A stretch of 64,000 bases of DNA, taken from positions 53,472 to 117,471 of the forward strand of contig CALRPU020000013.1 in assembly GCA_943370175.1 (NCBI GenBank), in the 5' to 3' direction. The DNA is from Ideonella_A intermedia_A (GTDB taxonomy: Bacteria; Pseudomonadota; Gammaproteobacteria; Burkholderiales; Burkholderiaceae_C). Position numbers and translations under genes: made by a program. Positions 9,090 through 17,790 of this stretch are shown here, piece after piece (the first letter of the stretch is position 1; each line of letters begins with the position of its first letter). The notes below the pieces were generated by a model, which searched no databases, had not been told where the DNA came from, and saw only the letters and a program-made list of their open reading frames with translations.

Positions 9090-10697
9090 TCACGACGGCG
9101 CCTGCAGCTCCCGCAGCAGCACGGCGCGGTCCACGCCGTCGGCCAGATGGGCCAGCACCTCGCCAAACTGGTGCGCCGCCGGGCGCTGCGCCAGCGCCTT
9201 TTTCACGAGGATGCGGGCGATCGGGCCGACGTGGCGGGTCAGCACCCGCGTGGCCTGTTCGACCTGGGCGTCGGTCGGCCCGGCGACCGCGTCGGCGGCC
9301 GACCCCGGGTGGAGGGCGGTGGCCGCGGTGAGCGCCGTCGGGGCGCCTGTGGCGGTGGTGCCGACGGCGCTCGCCTTGGTGGTCGTGGTGCCGGCGTCCA
9401 GCCGGGCGGCAAAGCGAGCGCGGTCGGCGGGGTCCGCCAGTTGCTGCGCCAGCACCGCCGTCAGCCCGGCGACATCGCCTGGCCGCGCCAGCTGCCGCGC
9501 GGCCTGCCGCACCATCAGCCGCGCCATCGGGCCGACCACGCTGGCCAGCGCACGTTCGACCGGCGCCAGGTGCTGGTCGTCCCAGCCCGTGGGCAACTGG
9601 CTGATCGAGCCGGCCGTGCCGTGGGTGGCGCCGGTGGCGGTCCCGCTGCGTGTGCCGGTGCCGCCCGGGGCGCCGCCGGGTGTGGCGCCAAGTGGCGTCG
9701 GCAGCCGCGCGCTGCGGTTGGCCGTGTTGGGCAGGGTGTCGCCATCGTGCGACGGCGCGCGGGCGCCGGTCACCTGACGGGCGGCGCCGGCACCCGCCGG
9801 GGGCAGGCGCCGCACCAGCGTGGGCAGGTCGGTGACCACCGAGCCGGGCTCCACCGCCGCCTGCAGGCGCTCGGCCAGCGCGCGCCGGAAGGCGGCCGCG
9901 CTGGGGTAGCGGTCGGCCGGCTGGCGGGCCAGGGCCTTGGCGACGATGGCGTCGAAACTGCTGGGTCGGCCGCAGTCGTCGACCTGGCTGGGCGGCGTCG
10001 GGTCGGTGCTCATCACCTTGAACATCACCGACGCGGCGCCGCCCTCGAAGGGTTTGCGCCCGGTCAGCATGCGGTACAGCAGCACGCCGGCCGCGTACAG
10101 GTCGGCGCGGTGGTCGACGCCCTCGCCGCTGTACTGCTCGGGCGCCATGTAGCCCGGCGTGCCGATCTGCGAGTTGACCAGCGTGAGCCCGGCGTTCTCA
10201 ATGCGGGCGATGCCGAAGTCGGTCACCTTGACGCGGCCGGTGGCGGTGATGATCAGGTTGGCGGGCTTGATGTCGCGGTGCCACACGCCAGCGGCGTGGG
10301 CGCAGTCCAGGGCGTCCAGCAGCTGGTCCATCACGCGCAGCAGTTCGGCCTCGGGCAGCAGCGGGCCGCTGGCCAGCAGCTGGGCCAGCGTCTGGCCTTC
10401 GACGAACTCCATCGCGATGTAGGCGGTGCCGGCGTCCTCACCGTACTCGTGGATCTGGACGATGCCCGGGTGCGACAGCCGGCCCACGGCGCGGGCCTCG
10501 TTGCGAAAGCGCGCGGCCATGTTGTCGGCGGCGTCGGGCGGGGCGTCTTCGTCGCCGGCCAGCAGCTCGGCGCGCACCGTCTTCAGCGCCACCTGGCGGC
10601 CGATGTCGGGGTCCTGGCCGCGGTAGACGACGCCCATGGCGCCTTCGCCCAGCACCGCCGTGATGGTGTATTTGCCCAGGCGCTGCGGGTGGCTCAC
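9090..10697 (-). CDS. Eukaryotic-type serine/threonine protein kinase with duplicated C-terminal helical module
   Basis: 535 residues, GTG start. The N-terminal 270 residues form a complete Hanks-type kinase: glycine loop LGEGAMG, Lys39 in VALK, catalytic HRDIKPANLI with His140-Asp142, and DFG at 160. After a Thr/Ala/Gly-rich linker the C-terminus carries two related segments (around residues 385-440 and 480-535), each with a pattern like GP-x-AR-(L/I)-x-(V) followed by a helical AxxLADPxDR-type stretch. No membrane helix is seen, so the protein is cytosolic. The gene starts one base after the stop of the haem-motif sensor, so the two are almost certainly co-transcribed. Substrates are unknown. 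Confidence 0.9.
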   Translation of the reverse strand: MSHPQRLGKYTITAVLGEGAMGVVYRGQDPDIGRQVALKTVRAELLAGDEDAPPDAADNMAARFRNEARAVGRLSHPGIVQIHEYGEDAGTAYIAMEFVEGQTLAQLLASGPLLPEAELLRVMDQLLDALDCAHAAGVWHRDIKPANLIITATGRVKVTDFGIARIENAGLTLVNSQIGTPGYMAPEQYSGEGVDHRADLYAAGVLLYRMLTGRKPFEGGAASVMFKVMSTDPTPPSQVDDCGRPSSFDAIVAKALARQPADRYPSAAAFRRALAERLQAAVEPGSVVTDLPTLVRRLPPAGAGAARQVTGARAPSHDGDTLPNTANRSARLPTPLGATPGGAPGGTGTRSGTATGATHGTAGSISQLPTGWDDQHLAPVERALASVVGPMARLMVRQAARQLARPGDVAGLTAVLAQQLADPADRARFAARLDAGTTTTKASAVGTTATGAPTALTAATALHPGSAADAVAGPTDAQVEQATRVLTRHVGPIARILVKKALAQRPAAHQFGEVLAHLADGVDRAVLLRELQAPS

Positions 10698-10698
10698 G

Positions 10699-11571
10699 TC
10701 AGCTGTCCAGCATCTTCATGGCATGCACCAGGCTCTTGCGCATGCGGCCGAACGATTCGGCCAGCACGCCGATCTCGTCCTTCGAGCCCACGGTGAACTC
10801 CGGCGCTTCCAGCTCGCCCAGGCTGACCCGGTCCGACAGCGCCGACAGTCGGCTGACCGGCTGGATCACCAGCTTCCACAGCATCAGGTTCAGCGCGCCG
10901 CCGATCAGCAAGAACACCCCGGCCAGCAGTGCCATGACCACCGCAAAGGCGCGGTCGGCGCGCTGCAGCGGCAGCGTCATCGGCACCGACACCACCTGCG
11001 CGCCGATGGCCTCGTTCAGGTTCCAGCCGAAGCCATTGGCCGGGCCGTACTTGTCGATCAGCGTCTGCGGTGCCGCGTCGGGCGTGCTGTGGCACTGCAG
11101 GCAGTTGGCGTTGGTGATGCGGATGGGCCGGGCGATGTACAGCGCCGGGCCGGTGGGCGTGTCGCGCGTGCCCACGAGCTCTTTCAGGTCGGCCGATTTG
11201 CGGAAGGCGTTGATCGCGTCCTCCTCCCAGGCCACGGCACGGTCGCGCGGGTTGGTGGGGTTCAGCATGGCGGGCTTGTAGGTGTACTCGGGGTAGGTCT
11301 TCTGCAGCGCGTTGACGACCTCGGTGGACGAATAGGCCGGAATCGACTGCGGCAAGAAGGTGTACTTCATCTGCGTGGCCAGCAGCGGGGCCACCTGGTT
11401 GGCGGTGTAGGCGCTGACCACCAGCGCCTTCTCCATCAGCAGCCGAGCGCGGTCCAGCACCTCGGCTTCGGCGTCGCGCTGCAGCAGGTTGCGCGCCACC
11501 ACGCCGGAAATGCCCAGGCCGACCGCGAACACGAGCAGAAAGACCAGGTTGAATTTGAGCAGCAGCTTCAT
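10699..11571 (-). CDS. Membrane sensor protein with Tll0287-like (DUF3365) domain, c-type haem motif and HAMP
   Basis: 290 residues. An N-terminal membrane helix (about 7-27) is followed by a periplasmic domain of the DUF3365/Tll0287 type containing CLQCH (Cys157, Cys160, His161), which should bind haem c covalently. A second helix (about 205-228) and a HAMP-like stretch (VIQPVSRLSALSDRVSLG) end the protein, with no kinase or cyclase output domain of its own. It sits directly before the Ser/Thr kinase gene (1-nt gap), so the natural reading is a redox or gas sensor passing its signal to that kinase; this link is inferred from order only. Confidence 0.85.
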   Translation of the reverse strand: MKLLLKFNLVFLLVFAVGLGISGVVARNLLQRDAEAEVLDRARLLMEKALVVSAYTANQVAPLLATQMKYTFLPQSIPAYSSTEVVNALQKTYPEYTYKPAMLNPTNPRDRAVAWEEDAINAFRKSADLKELVGTRDTPTGPALYIARPIRITNANCLQCHSTPDAAPQTLIDKYGPANGFGWNLNEAIGAQVVSVPMTLPLQRADRAFAVVMALLAGVFLLIGGALNLMLWKLVIQPVSRLSALSDRVSLGELEAPEFTVGSKDEIGVLAESFGRMRKSLVHAMKMLDS

Positions 11572-11696
11572 GGGGCGGTCTCGTCAGGTGAGGTTGGGAG
11601 GGGGCGTGTCGGGGGTGGGCTCATGGCGACGCGGGGCATGGTGTGCTTGCGCCGCGCCGCCGGATGCCCATGCCGCAACACTGGGCGCCCTGCAGC

Positions 11697-12752
11697 TTAG
11701 CGATAGGCGGGTGGCGTGCCAGCCCCCTCAGTTGCTGCCGCGGGCTTGGGCAGGTACTTTTCCGGGAACAGCAGCCGGTCCCACTCGGGGTGGGCCGGCA
11801 TGTTGGCGACCAGCGCGCCGCGGAAAGTGCTCTGGTTGGTCAGAGGCCGCCAGCGCGCCATCACGGCCGGGGCGCGGCGCAGCGAGGGCTCGGCCGCCAG
11901 CCAGTCGCGCGCGTCGGCGTAGCGGACCTCGGACAGCGCCTTTGGCTCGACCTGGCGGTCCTTGAACAGCGCCGCCCGCGCGGGCAGCACGTCGGCAAAG
12001 CTGCGCGGCATGGCCTGCACGAAGGCGGGCGCGGGCCGCGTGGCCACGGCCGCCTTGGCGTCGCCGGTGCGGGCGGCGAACTCGCCGGGTTTCAACTTCA
12101 GTGCCGTGCCCGCGGGGGCACCGCGCTGGCGTTCCTGCACTGTGGCGTCGCCGGCCTCCACGTACACCTGCCAGCTTGGGTCGTCGACGTGCACCAGCAC
12201 GCTGGCGCTGCCCATCAGCAGGTCGACCGCCGGGCTGGCGAGCGGGGCGGGGTCGGCGGCCGCCAGGGGCTTGGCGCCGGTCGCGTCCAGACGCGCCCAG
12301 CCGCGCAGCAGGTAGGCGCGGGCGCTGCGCCGCTCGCCGGCAAAGCGCGGGTCCAGCATCAGCCGCGAGCCGGGGCCCAGGCTCAGCGCGCGGCCGTCGG
12401 CGAACTCCAGGCGCAGCAGGCGCGCGTCGGCCGGGGTTTCCAGGATGTCCAGCGCCTGCAGCCGCAGGCCTTCGGTCACCGCGAAGCCGCCGGCGCCACG
12501 CATCAGCAGCGCGCTGCCGTCGACGATGGTCACGGTGGCGAAGGCGGTGCTCGCGGTCGCCTTTGGGGTGACCGCGGCGTTGGTGGTGGCCGTGGTGTGG
12601 GTGAGGGCGGCGGCGGGCGCAGGCTTGCCGGGGGCCGGTGGGTCGCCCGCGGCCAGCGCCGGTGCGGCGGCCATGGTCGCCGCGCCCAGCCACAGCCCGA
12701 CGCCAAGGGGTGCGAGCCGCCGCGCGGCCCGCCTGGAAAAGATCACGCTCAT
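11697..12752 (-). CDS. FecR-domain secreted protein
   Basis: 351 residues with an N-terminal signal peptide (Arg-rich start, hydrophobic core, cleavage near PALAAGD). The middle (about 70-220) fits the FecR fold: LLMRGAGGFAVTEGLRLQ, LRLEFADGRALSLGPGSR, then a later VDLLMGSASVLVHVDD. In this stand-alone secreted form the domain is not a sigma regulator but probably an envelope scaffold or binding protein. It lies upstream of the sensor and kinase genes on the same strand after a 125-nt gap, so the three may form one sensing unit. The C-terminal 130 residues are unassigned. Confidence 0.75.
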   Translation of the reverse strand: MSVIFSRRAARRLAPLGVGLWLGAATMAAAPALAAGDPPAPGKPAPAAALTHTTATTNAAVTPKATASTAFATVTIVDGSALLMRGAGGFAVTEGLRLQALDILETPADARLLRLEFADGRALSLGPGSRLMLDPRFAGERRSARAYLLRGWARLDATGAKPLAAADPAPLASPAVDLLMGSASVLVHVDDPSWQVYVEAGDATVQERQRGAPAGTALKLKPGEFAARTGDAKAAVATRPAPAFVQAMPRSFADVLPARAALFKDRQVEPKALSEVRYADARDWLAAEPSLRRAPAVMARWRPLTNQSTFRGALVANMPAHPEWDRLLFPEKYLPKPAAATEGAGTPPAYR

Positions 12753-12873
12753 GGTGCCCGCGCCTGTGTGCTGGGAGGTGGAAGCGACCGGGGCCGTGGC
12801 CCCGCGCCTGGCCGGCGCATTATTGAGCGTGTTGAGCTTGTTCGTTGTGGCAGGGCGTGCCTCGGCCGACCGC

Positions 12874-13866
12874 TCACATCCCCTTGAACAGCCCCGCGTA
12901 GCTGCGGCTGACCTCCAGCTTTTCGTTCATCCCCTTGATGCTGACGAGCTGGCGCCCGCGCAGGTCCCGGCTGACGCCGGCGATGGCCCGCACATTGACC
13001 AGCGTGGACCGGTGGATTTGCCAAAAGCGGCTCATGTCCAGCGCTTCCACCAGCTCCTTGATGGGCTTGCGGATCAGCGCCTCGACCTGCGGGGTCTGAA
13101 CCCGCGTGTACTTCTCGTCGGAAATGAAGAACAGCACCTCGTCCACCGGGATCATCTGAATCGACTGGCCCACGCTCGCCTGGATCCATTCCAGCCGCTG
13201 CGCCGGCTGCGGGCTGAGCTGGCTGGCCAGCTTCTGCAGCAGCTGCTGCATGTCGGGGGTGTGCGCGGGCAATGGCGCGGGCTCGGGCGGCGGCACGCCC
13301 GGTGCGGCGGCGGGCGCGGCCAGCGCTTCGCTGCGGCCGGCCATGCGTCGGCGGATGCGCTGCACCGTCAATTGCAGCCGCTCGCGCTCGGCCGGCTTCA
13401 GCACGTAGTCGACCACGCCTTGCTCGAAGGCCTCCACCGCGTACTGGTCGTAAGCGGTGATGAAGACGATCTCGCAGCCCGGCCAGTCGTCGCCCTGCGG
13501 TGATTCGTCGTGGGTGGGCAGCTGGGCGATCTGGCGGGCGGCGTCCACGCCGGTCAGGCCAGGCATGCGGATGTCGAGGAAGACGATGTCCGGGTGGTGC
13601 TCGGCCGTCAGCTGCACCGCTTCCAGGCCGTTGCGGGCCTCGGCCACGATCTGCAGCTCGGGCCAGACCTCGCCCAGGCGGGCGCGCAGCTGCTCGCGCA
13701 TCAGGCGCTCGTCGTCGGCGATCAGGGCGCGCACCGGGGCGGTGGGCGCGCCGGGCTGGGTGGGGGAGCTTGGGTGGGGCGTCACGGGCGTGTCGGAAGG
13801 GTCGGGTGGGTCGGGTGGGTCGGACGTCAGGGGCGCGCCGGACGCGTCGGGCCATTCGGGCGTCAT
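12874..13866 (-). CDS. LytTR-family response regulator (AlgR/LytR type)
   Basis: 330 residues. A disordered N-terminus rich in Asp-Pro (encoded by GGGTC-type repeats near 13800-13825) precedes the receiver domain, which has acidic Asp51-Asp52 and phospho-acceptor Asp98 in HPDIVFLDIRMPG. The C-terminal 100 residues form a LytTR DNA-binding domain (SIQMIPVDEVLFFISDEKYT, then HRSTLVNVRAI). A TTG at 13899 would lengthen it by 11 residues; I prefer the ATG at 13866. It is the last gene of the operon with the LytS-type kinase and a small membrane protein, and its start lies just beyond the stop of the latter. Confidence 0.9.
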   Translation of the reverse strand: MTPEWPDASGAPLTSDPPDPPDPSDTPVTPHPSSPTQPGAPTAPVRALIADDERLMREQLRARLGEVWPELQIVAEARNGLEAVQLTAEHHPDIVFLDIRMPGLTGVDAARQIAQLPTHDESPQGDDWPGCEIVFITAYDQYAVEAFEQGVVDYVLKPAERERLQLTVQRIRRRMAGRSEALAAPAAAPGVPPPEPAPLPAHTPDMQQLLQKLASQLSPQPAQRLEWIQASVGQSIQMIPVDEVLFFISDEKYTRVQTPQVEALIRKPIKELVEALDMSRFWQIHRSTLVNVRAIAGVSRDLRGRQLVSIKGMNEKLEVSRSYAGLFKGM

Positions 13867-13876
13867 CGTCGGGCGT

Positions 13877-14377
13877 TCAGGGCTTGATTCTGGAATCAAC
13901 CCGGCCGCGCCGCCACAGCCACCACACCAGCGCCACCACCACCCACAGCGGCGCCAGCGCCACCGCGCCCAGGCCGACCACCAGCGCCAGCACGCCCACC
14001 GCCACCAGCGTGACGAGCACCAGCGGCAGCGCCACGCCGAACAGCAGCACCAGCGGCAGCACCACCGCCACCACCACCACGGCGATCAGCAGGCCGCCCA
14101 CCGATGCCAGCGCCACCCGCGCCACCGGGCCGACGCCGGGCTCGTGCCAGTCCACGTCTACGCCGTCGATCATCACCTGCACGCCGTTCACCGGGTCACT
14201 GAGCAGCCAGCTGGCGATGCCGATGGCCGCCAGCAACAGCATGGTGCCCAACACCACCAGGGCCCACTGGCCGCGGCGCGAGCGCGGCAGCGTCGCGCTG
14301 GTGGCTTGGCTCGGGACGGTGATGGCGGTTGCCGACGGGCTCGGGTCCGGGGTGGCGGCGATCGGGTCGGCGGTCAT
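13877..14377 (-). CDS. Small membrane protein in the LytS/LytTR operon
   Basis: 166 residues, no recognised family. A Ser/Pro/Thr/Ala-rich N-terminus of about 30 residues leads into a helix (WALVVLGTMLLLAAIGIASW). A short outer loop with VMIDGVDVDWHEPG follows, then a long hydrophobic stretch rich in Val/Leu that could form two or three helices, and a basic tail. Its ATG overlaps the kinase stop codon (ATGA at 14374-14377) and its stop lies 10 nt before the regulator start. Translation is therefore coupled, and a role in modulating the kinase is likely but unproven. Confidence 0.75.
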   Translation of the reverse strand: MTADPIAATPDPSPSATAITVPSQATSATLPRSRRGQWALVVLGTMLLLAAIGIASWLLSDPVNGVQVMIDGVDVDWHEPGVGPVARVALASVGGLLIAVVVVAVVLPLVLLFGVALPLVLVTLVAVGVLALVVGLGAVALAPLWVVVALVWWLWRRGRVDSRIKP

Positions 14378-15840
14378 GCGTGGGCTCCTTCGGGCGTGGT
14401 GCTCTGGTAGGGCACGGTGATGGTCACCGCGGTGCCGCCGCCCGGCGGCTCGGTGACCCGCAGGCTGGCGCGGTTGCCGTACAGCAGCGCCAGCCGCTCG
14501 CGGATGTTGCTCAGCCCGATGCCGGTGCCCGCGGTGGCCGCCTTGCCGAAGCCCAGGCCGGTGTCGGCCACCGTCACCGCCAGCTTGCCGTGCACGATCT
14601 CGGCAGACACCGTGAGCAGCCCGCCGTCGGCCTTGGGTTCCAGCCCGTGCTTGATGGCGTTTTCCACCAGGCTTTGCAGCATCATCGGCGGGAACTCGGC
14701 CGACATCAGGCCGTCGCTGACGCGGATCTCGGTGCCCAGCCGTTCTTCCATGCGGACCTTCAGGATCTCGAGGTAGGGGCGGATCACCGCCAGCTCGCGG
14801 CCCAGGTCGCGGGTGCTGCCGCCGTCGGCGCTGTTGACCTCGCGCATCGTGGGCATGCTGGCGCGCAGCAACGCGATCAGGTTCTTCTGCATCAGCGAGG
14901 CCCGGGGCGGGTCGGTCTCGATCAAATGGTCAATGCTGGCCAGCGTGTTGAACAGAAAGTGCGGCTCCACCTGCGCCTGCATGGCCGCCATCTTGGCCTC
15001 GACCACCTGGCGCTTCAGCGACTCGGTCTCGGCGGTTTCGGTGGCGGCGGCGGCCTCCTTTTCGGCCTGGATGCGGCCCTTGTAGACCGCCTTGAGCAAG
15101 GCCGAGGCAAACACGAACATCAACGTGAACTGCATCATCACGTTGCCCGGCCCCACCGTGCGCACCCGGGTGCGCGGCTTGGCGGGCTCGCTGCTCAGGC
15201 CCAGGTCGCGGATGGCCTGCTCGGCGTCGCGGCGGGCTTCCTCGGCGTCGCGGGCGGCCTGGGCGGCGTCTTCCTTGGCTTCGCGCACGGCGTCTTCGAT
15301 GTCGCGCCGCGCCTGCGCCACGGCCTCGCGGACGGTCTCGTTGGTGACGTTGGCCGGCAGCTCGATCACCACCGACGACGCGGCCGCCGCCGCCGCGCTG
15401 GCCGCCTGCGCCGCCGAGGCCGCGGCACTCGCCGCGCGGCTGGCCTCCTTCAGCTTGGGTTTGATGCTGATGCCGTCCTTGCCGATGCTGATGTCCACGC
15501 CCTCGGCCTTCTCCCCCTTGCCCGGCGATTCGATGCGGATCGGCGGGCGGGGGGCCTCGGGCGGGGTGGGGCGCGGGGGCACCACCACCACGCGCGGCGG
15601 TTCGGGCGGCAGGGTTTCGGTGACGCGCCAGGTGAATGGCGGGATGTCGTGCACCACGCCCACCGTGACCAACAGCAGGAACGACAGCATCAGGAACTTC
15701 TTCCAGGTGATGCTGACCAGCCAGCCGGCGTAAGCGTGGAAGGCCCGCACGCTGGCCGCGGAAAACCGCTGCCAGCGCTCCAGGGGGGTGGGGCCTGGCG
15801 GGGGGGTGGGTCGGGAGGGGGTGGGCGGCAGGCTCGACAT
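14374..15840 (-). CDS. LytS-family sensor histidine kinase with coiled-coil outer segment
   Basis: 488 residues. A Pro-rich N-terminus, a first helix (about 47-62), then about 170 residues before a second helix (about 233-252). This middle part begins with Pro-rich PPRPTPPEAPRPP and ends in an Ala/Arg/Glu/Asp coiled coil (QARRDIEDAVREAKEDA). The cytoplasmic half is a His_kinase/HATPase pair of the LytS type: phospho-acceptor His in VEPHFLFNTLASIDH, N-box QSLVENAIKHGLEP, G-boxes DTGLGF and GTGIGLSNIRERL. TACAGT lies 7 nt before the ATG. It heads an operon with the membrane protein and LytTR regulator. Confidence 0.9.
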   Translation of the reverse strand: MSSLPPTPSRPTPPPGPTPLERWQRFSAASVRAFHAYAGWLVSITWKKFLMLSFLLLVTVGVVHDIPPFTWRVTETLPPEPPRVVVVPPRPTPPEAPRPPIRIESPGKGEKAEGVDISIGKDGISIKPKLKEASRAASAAASAAQAASAAAAAASSVVIELPANVTNETVREAVAQARRDIEDAVREAKEDAAQAARDAEEARRDAEQAIRDLGLSSEPAKPRTRVRTVGPGNVMMQFTLMFVFASALLKAVYKGRIQAEKEAAAATETAETESLKRQVVEAKMAAMQAQVEPHFLFNTLASIDHLIETDPPRASLMQKNLIALLRASMPTMREVNSADGGSTRDLGRELAVIRPYLEILKVRMEERLGTEIRVSDGLMSAEFPPMMLQSLVENAIKHGLEPKADGGLLTVSAEIVHGKLAVTVADTGLGFGKAATAGTGIGLSNIRERLALLYGNRASLRVTEPPGGGTAVTITVPYQSTTPEGAHA

Positions 15841-16113
15841 GGGGCGCACTGTACGGTCCCGGCCGGCCGGGGGCGAGCGCCGCCAGACGCGCTGCGCGGC
15901 CGGCCAGACAGCCTGCAAAATCGCGCGATGAATGGCGGTGCCGTGGGCGGCGCTGGCCGCCGCCCACGGGCGGCCGCATCGGCCCGAGCGATGGGCCGAC
16001 GCGCCCGCGCATCGCGAGACCGGGCGCGCCGTGGGGGTTGTCGGCCCTTGGCTTCGCCTTGGCCATCGCCGCCGACCTTCCCTCTTCATCAACCTGCCCA
16101 ACCGAGCCACGCC

Positions 16114-16851
16114 ATGTTCACCCTGCACTACTTTCCCGGCAACGCCAGCATGGCCCCGCACATCGTGTTGGAGGAGTTGGGTCTGCCCTACCAGCTGCAA
16201 TGGGTGGACCGCGGCGCCGGCGCCCACCAGCGGCCCGAGTACCTGGCGCTGAACCCGAACGGCCTGATCCCGGTGCTGGTGCAGGCCGACCCGGCCCGGC
16301 CCGCCGCCGCGCCGCTGGTGCTCTACGAGGCCGCGGCCATCTGCCTGCATCTGGCCGACCACGCGGCCGTGTCTGCCGCCCAGGCGCCTGCACCGGCCAC
16401 CACCCCCGCGCCGGTGGAGGCCACTGGGGCGGTCCGCCCGCACCTGTTGCCCCCGCTGGGCAGCGCCGAACGCGCGCACGCCTACAAGTGGCTGACCTGG
16501 CTGACCAACACCCTGCAGGCCACGCTGATCCATTGCTTCTACCCGGAGCGCATGGTCGACGACGGCGACACCGCCGCCGCGGCCCAGGTGCGCCGCCGCG
16601 CCGAAGCCAAGGTGGGCGCGCTGCTGGACCAGCTCGACGCGCAGCTGGCGCGCCACGGCCAGGACTGGGTGCTGGGCGACGCCTGCAGCGTGGTCGACGC
16701 CTACGCTTTCATGCTGTGCCGCTGGACCCGCGGCTTCGGCCGCCCGGCGCGCAGCCTGCCGCACCTGGGCCCGTACCTGCAGCGCATGAGCGCGCGGCCG
16801 GCGGTGCAGCGGGTGTTCGCCCAGGAGGCCATCGAGGGCGCCTGGGTGTGA
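16114..16851 (+). CDS. Glutathione S-transferase family protein
   Basis: 245 residues with a thioredoxin-like N-terminal domain (FTLHYFPGNASMAPHIVLEE, then LNPNGLIPVL with the cis-Pro) and an all-helical C-terminal domain. An Ala/Pro-rich insert at about residues 88-110 separates the two and is not typical. The expected role is glutathione conjugation or a related thiol reaction in the cytosol; the substrate is unknown. The frame is open upstream, but similarity starts at this ATG. Divergent from the LytS operon, whose start is 270 nt away. Confidence 0.85.
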   Translation: MFTLHYFPGNASMAPHIVLEELGLPYQLQWVDRGAGAHQRPEYLALNPNGLIPVLVQADPARPAAAPLVLYEAAAICLHLADHAAVSAAQAPAPATTPAPVEATGAVRPHLLPPLGSAERAHAYKWLTWLTNTLQATLIHCFYPERMVDDGDTAAAAQVRRRAEAKVGALLDQLDAQLARHGQDWVLGDACSVVDAYAFMLCRWTRGFGRPARSLPHLGPYLQRMSARPAVQRVFAQEAIEGAWV

Positions 16852-16933
16852 CGCGCCGCGGGCCCGCGTGGCCCGGCGGTCATTCCAATGCCGATCCTCA
16901 AGCCAACCCCCACGCCCACCGAGGATCAACCCC

Positions 16934-17332
16934 ATGACCAACCCCATGACCCGCACCCTGATCAGCTCCGGCTCGCCCTTCGAGCAGCACATGGCCTACT
17001 CGCGCGCCGTCGTGGCCGGCGACTGGGTCTTTGTCTCGGGCACCACCGGATTCGACTACCAGACCATGGCCATCTCCGACAGCGTGGTCGACCAGGCCCG
17101 CCAATGCTTGCTCAACATCGACGCGGCGCTGCAGCGCGCCGGCGCCAGCCTGCGCGACGTGGTGCGCGTGACCTACGTGCTGCCCACCGCGTCCGACTTC
17201 GAGCCCTGCTGGCCGGTGCTGCGCGAGTTCTTCGGCGACGTGCGGCCGGCGGCCACGATGATCTCGGCGGGTTTGGTCGACCCGCGGATGAAGATCGAGA
17301 TCGAAGTCACGGCCTTGAAGTCGTCGGCCTGA
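16934..17332 (+). CDS. RidA family protein (enamine/imine deaminase type)
   Basis: 132-residue member of the YjgF/YER057c/UK114 family, whose members hydrolyse reactive enamines and imines from amino-acid metabolism. Recognisable stretches are FVSGTTGFDYQTM, the C-terminal AATMISAGLVDPRMKIEIEV and the conserved core glycines. The usual catalytic Arg near the C-terminus is represented by PRMKIEIE, so it may be one of the RidA subfamilies without proven deaminase activity. GAGG lies 10 nt before the ATG. Same strand as the GST, 82 nt apart. Confidence 0.85.
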   Translation: MTNPMTRTLISSGSPFEQHMAYSRAVVAGDWVFVSGTTGFDYQTMAISDSVVDQARQCLLNIDAALQRAGASLRDVVRVTYVLPTASDFEPCWPVLREFFGDVRPAATMISAGLVDPRMKIEIEVTALKSSA

Positions 17333-17385
17333 GCACGCGGTTGCTGGCGGGGCCCGTCGGCGCGCGGGCTGGCATCAGCGCGGCA

Positions 17386-17682
17386 TCAGCGCAGCGTTGC
17401 CCGGTCTCTGGGCGCGAACAGCAAATACAGCAGCGGCCCGAACGAGCCGACCGCCAAGGTCAGAACCACCCACGGCAGCGGGTGGCGCCCGGTGGCCCGG
17501 GCGTCCCGCCACAGCCACGTCAGCACCAGCAGCAGCGCGATGCCCAAGTCCGCCAGCACCTGCAGGCCCGCCAGGTTTTGCAGCTGGTGCTCAAAGACGC
17601 CGACGACGCCGTGCTGCGCCACCGCCGCGGCGCTCAACGCGCCGAAGGCCAACAACAAGATGCCGATCAAGGCTTTGGTCAT
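17386..17682 (-). CDS. Small membrane protein, DUF2834-like
   Basis: 98 residues with three hydrophobic helices (about 4-25, 45-65, 70-92) and a short basic tail. The pattern FEHQ...LADLGIALLLVLTWLWRDA and PLLYLLFAPRD resembles DUF2834 membrane proteins, a family of unknown function. The start has a strong GGAGG eight bases upstream. It converges with the RidA gene. Confidence 0.65.
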   Translation of the reverse strand: MTKALIGILLLAFGALSAAAVAQHGVVGVFEHQLQNLAGLQVLADLGIALLLVLTWLWRDARATGRHPLPWVVLTLAVGSFGPLLYLLFAPRDRATLR

Positions 17683-17790
17683 GCCGTCCTCCAAATGGCC
17701 TGGAGTCTGCGCACGGCCCGCCCGCCACGCCATGACCTGGGAGGTCATGGCCGCGGCCATGCGGTCGCTTGGGGCCGGGTGGTGCCAGCG

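Noticed and set aside
14374..16992. An extended LytS-type kinase starting upstream of 15840
   Set aside because: The extension runs antisense to the GST gene and has no kinase features; the ATG at 15840 is preceded by a plausible -10.
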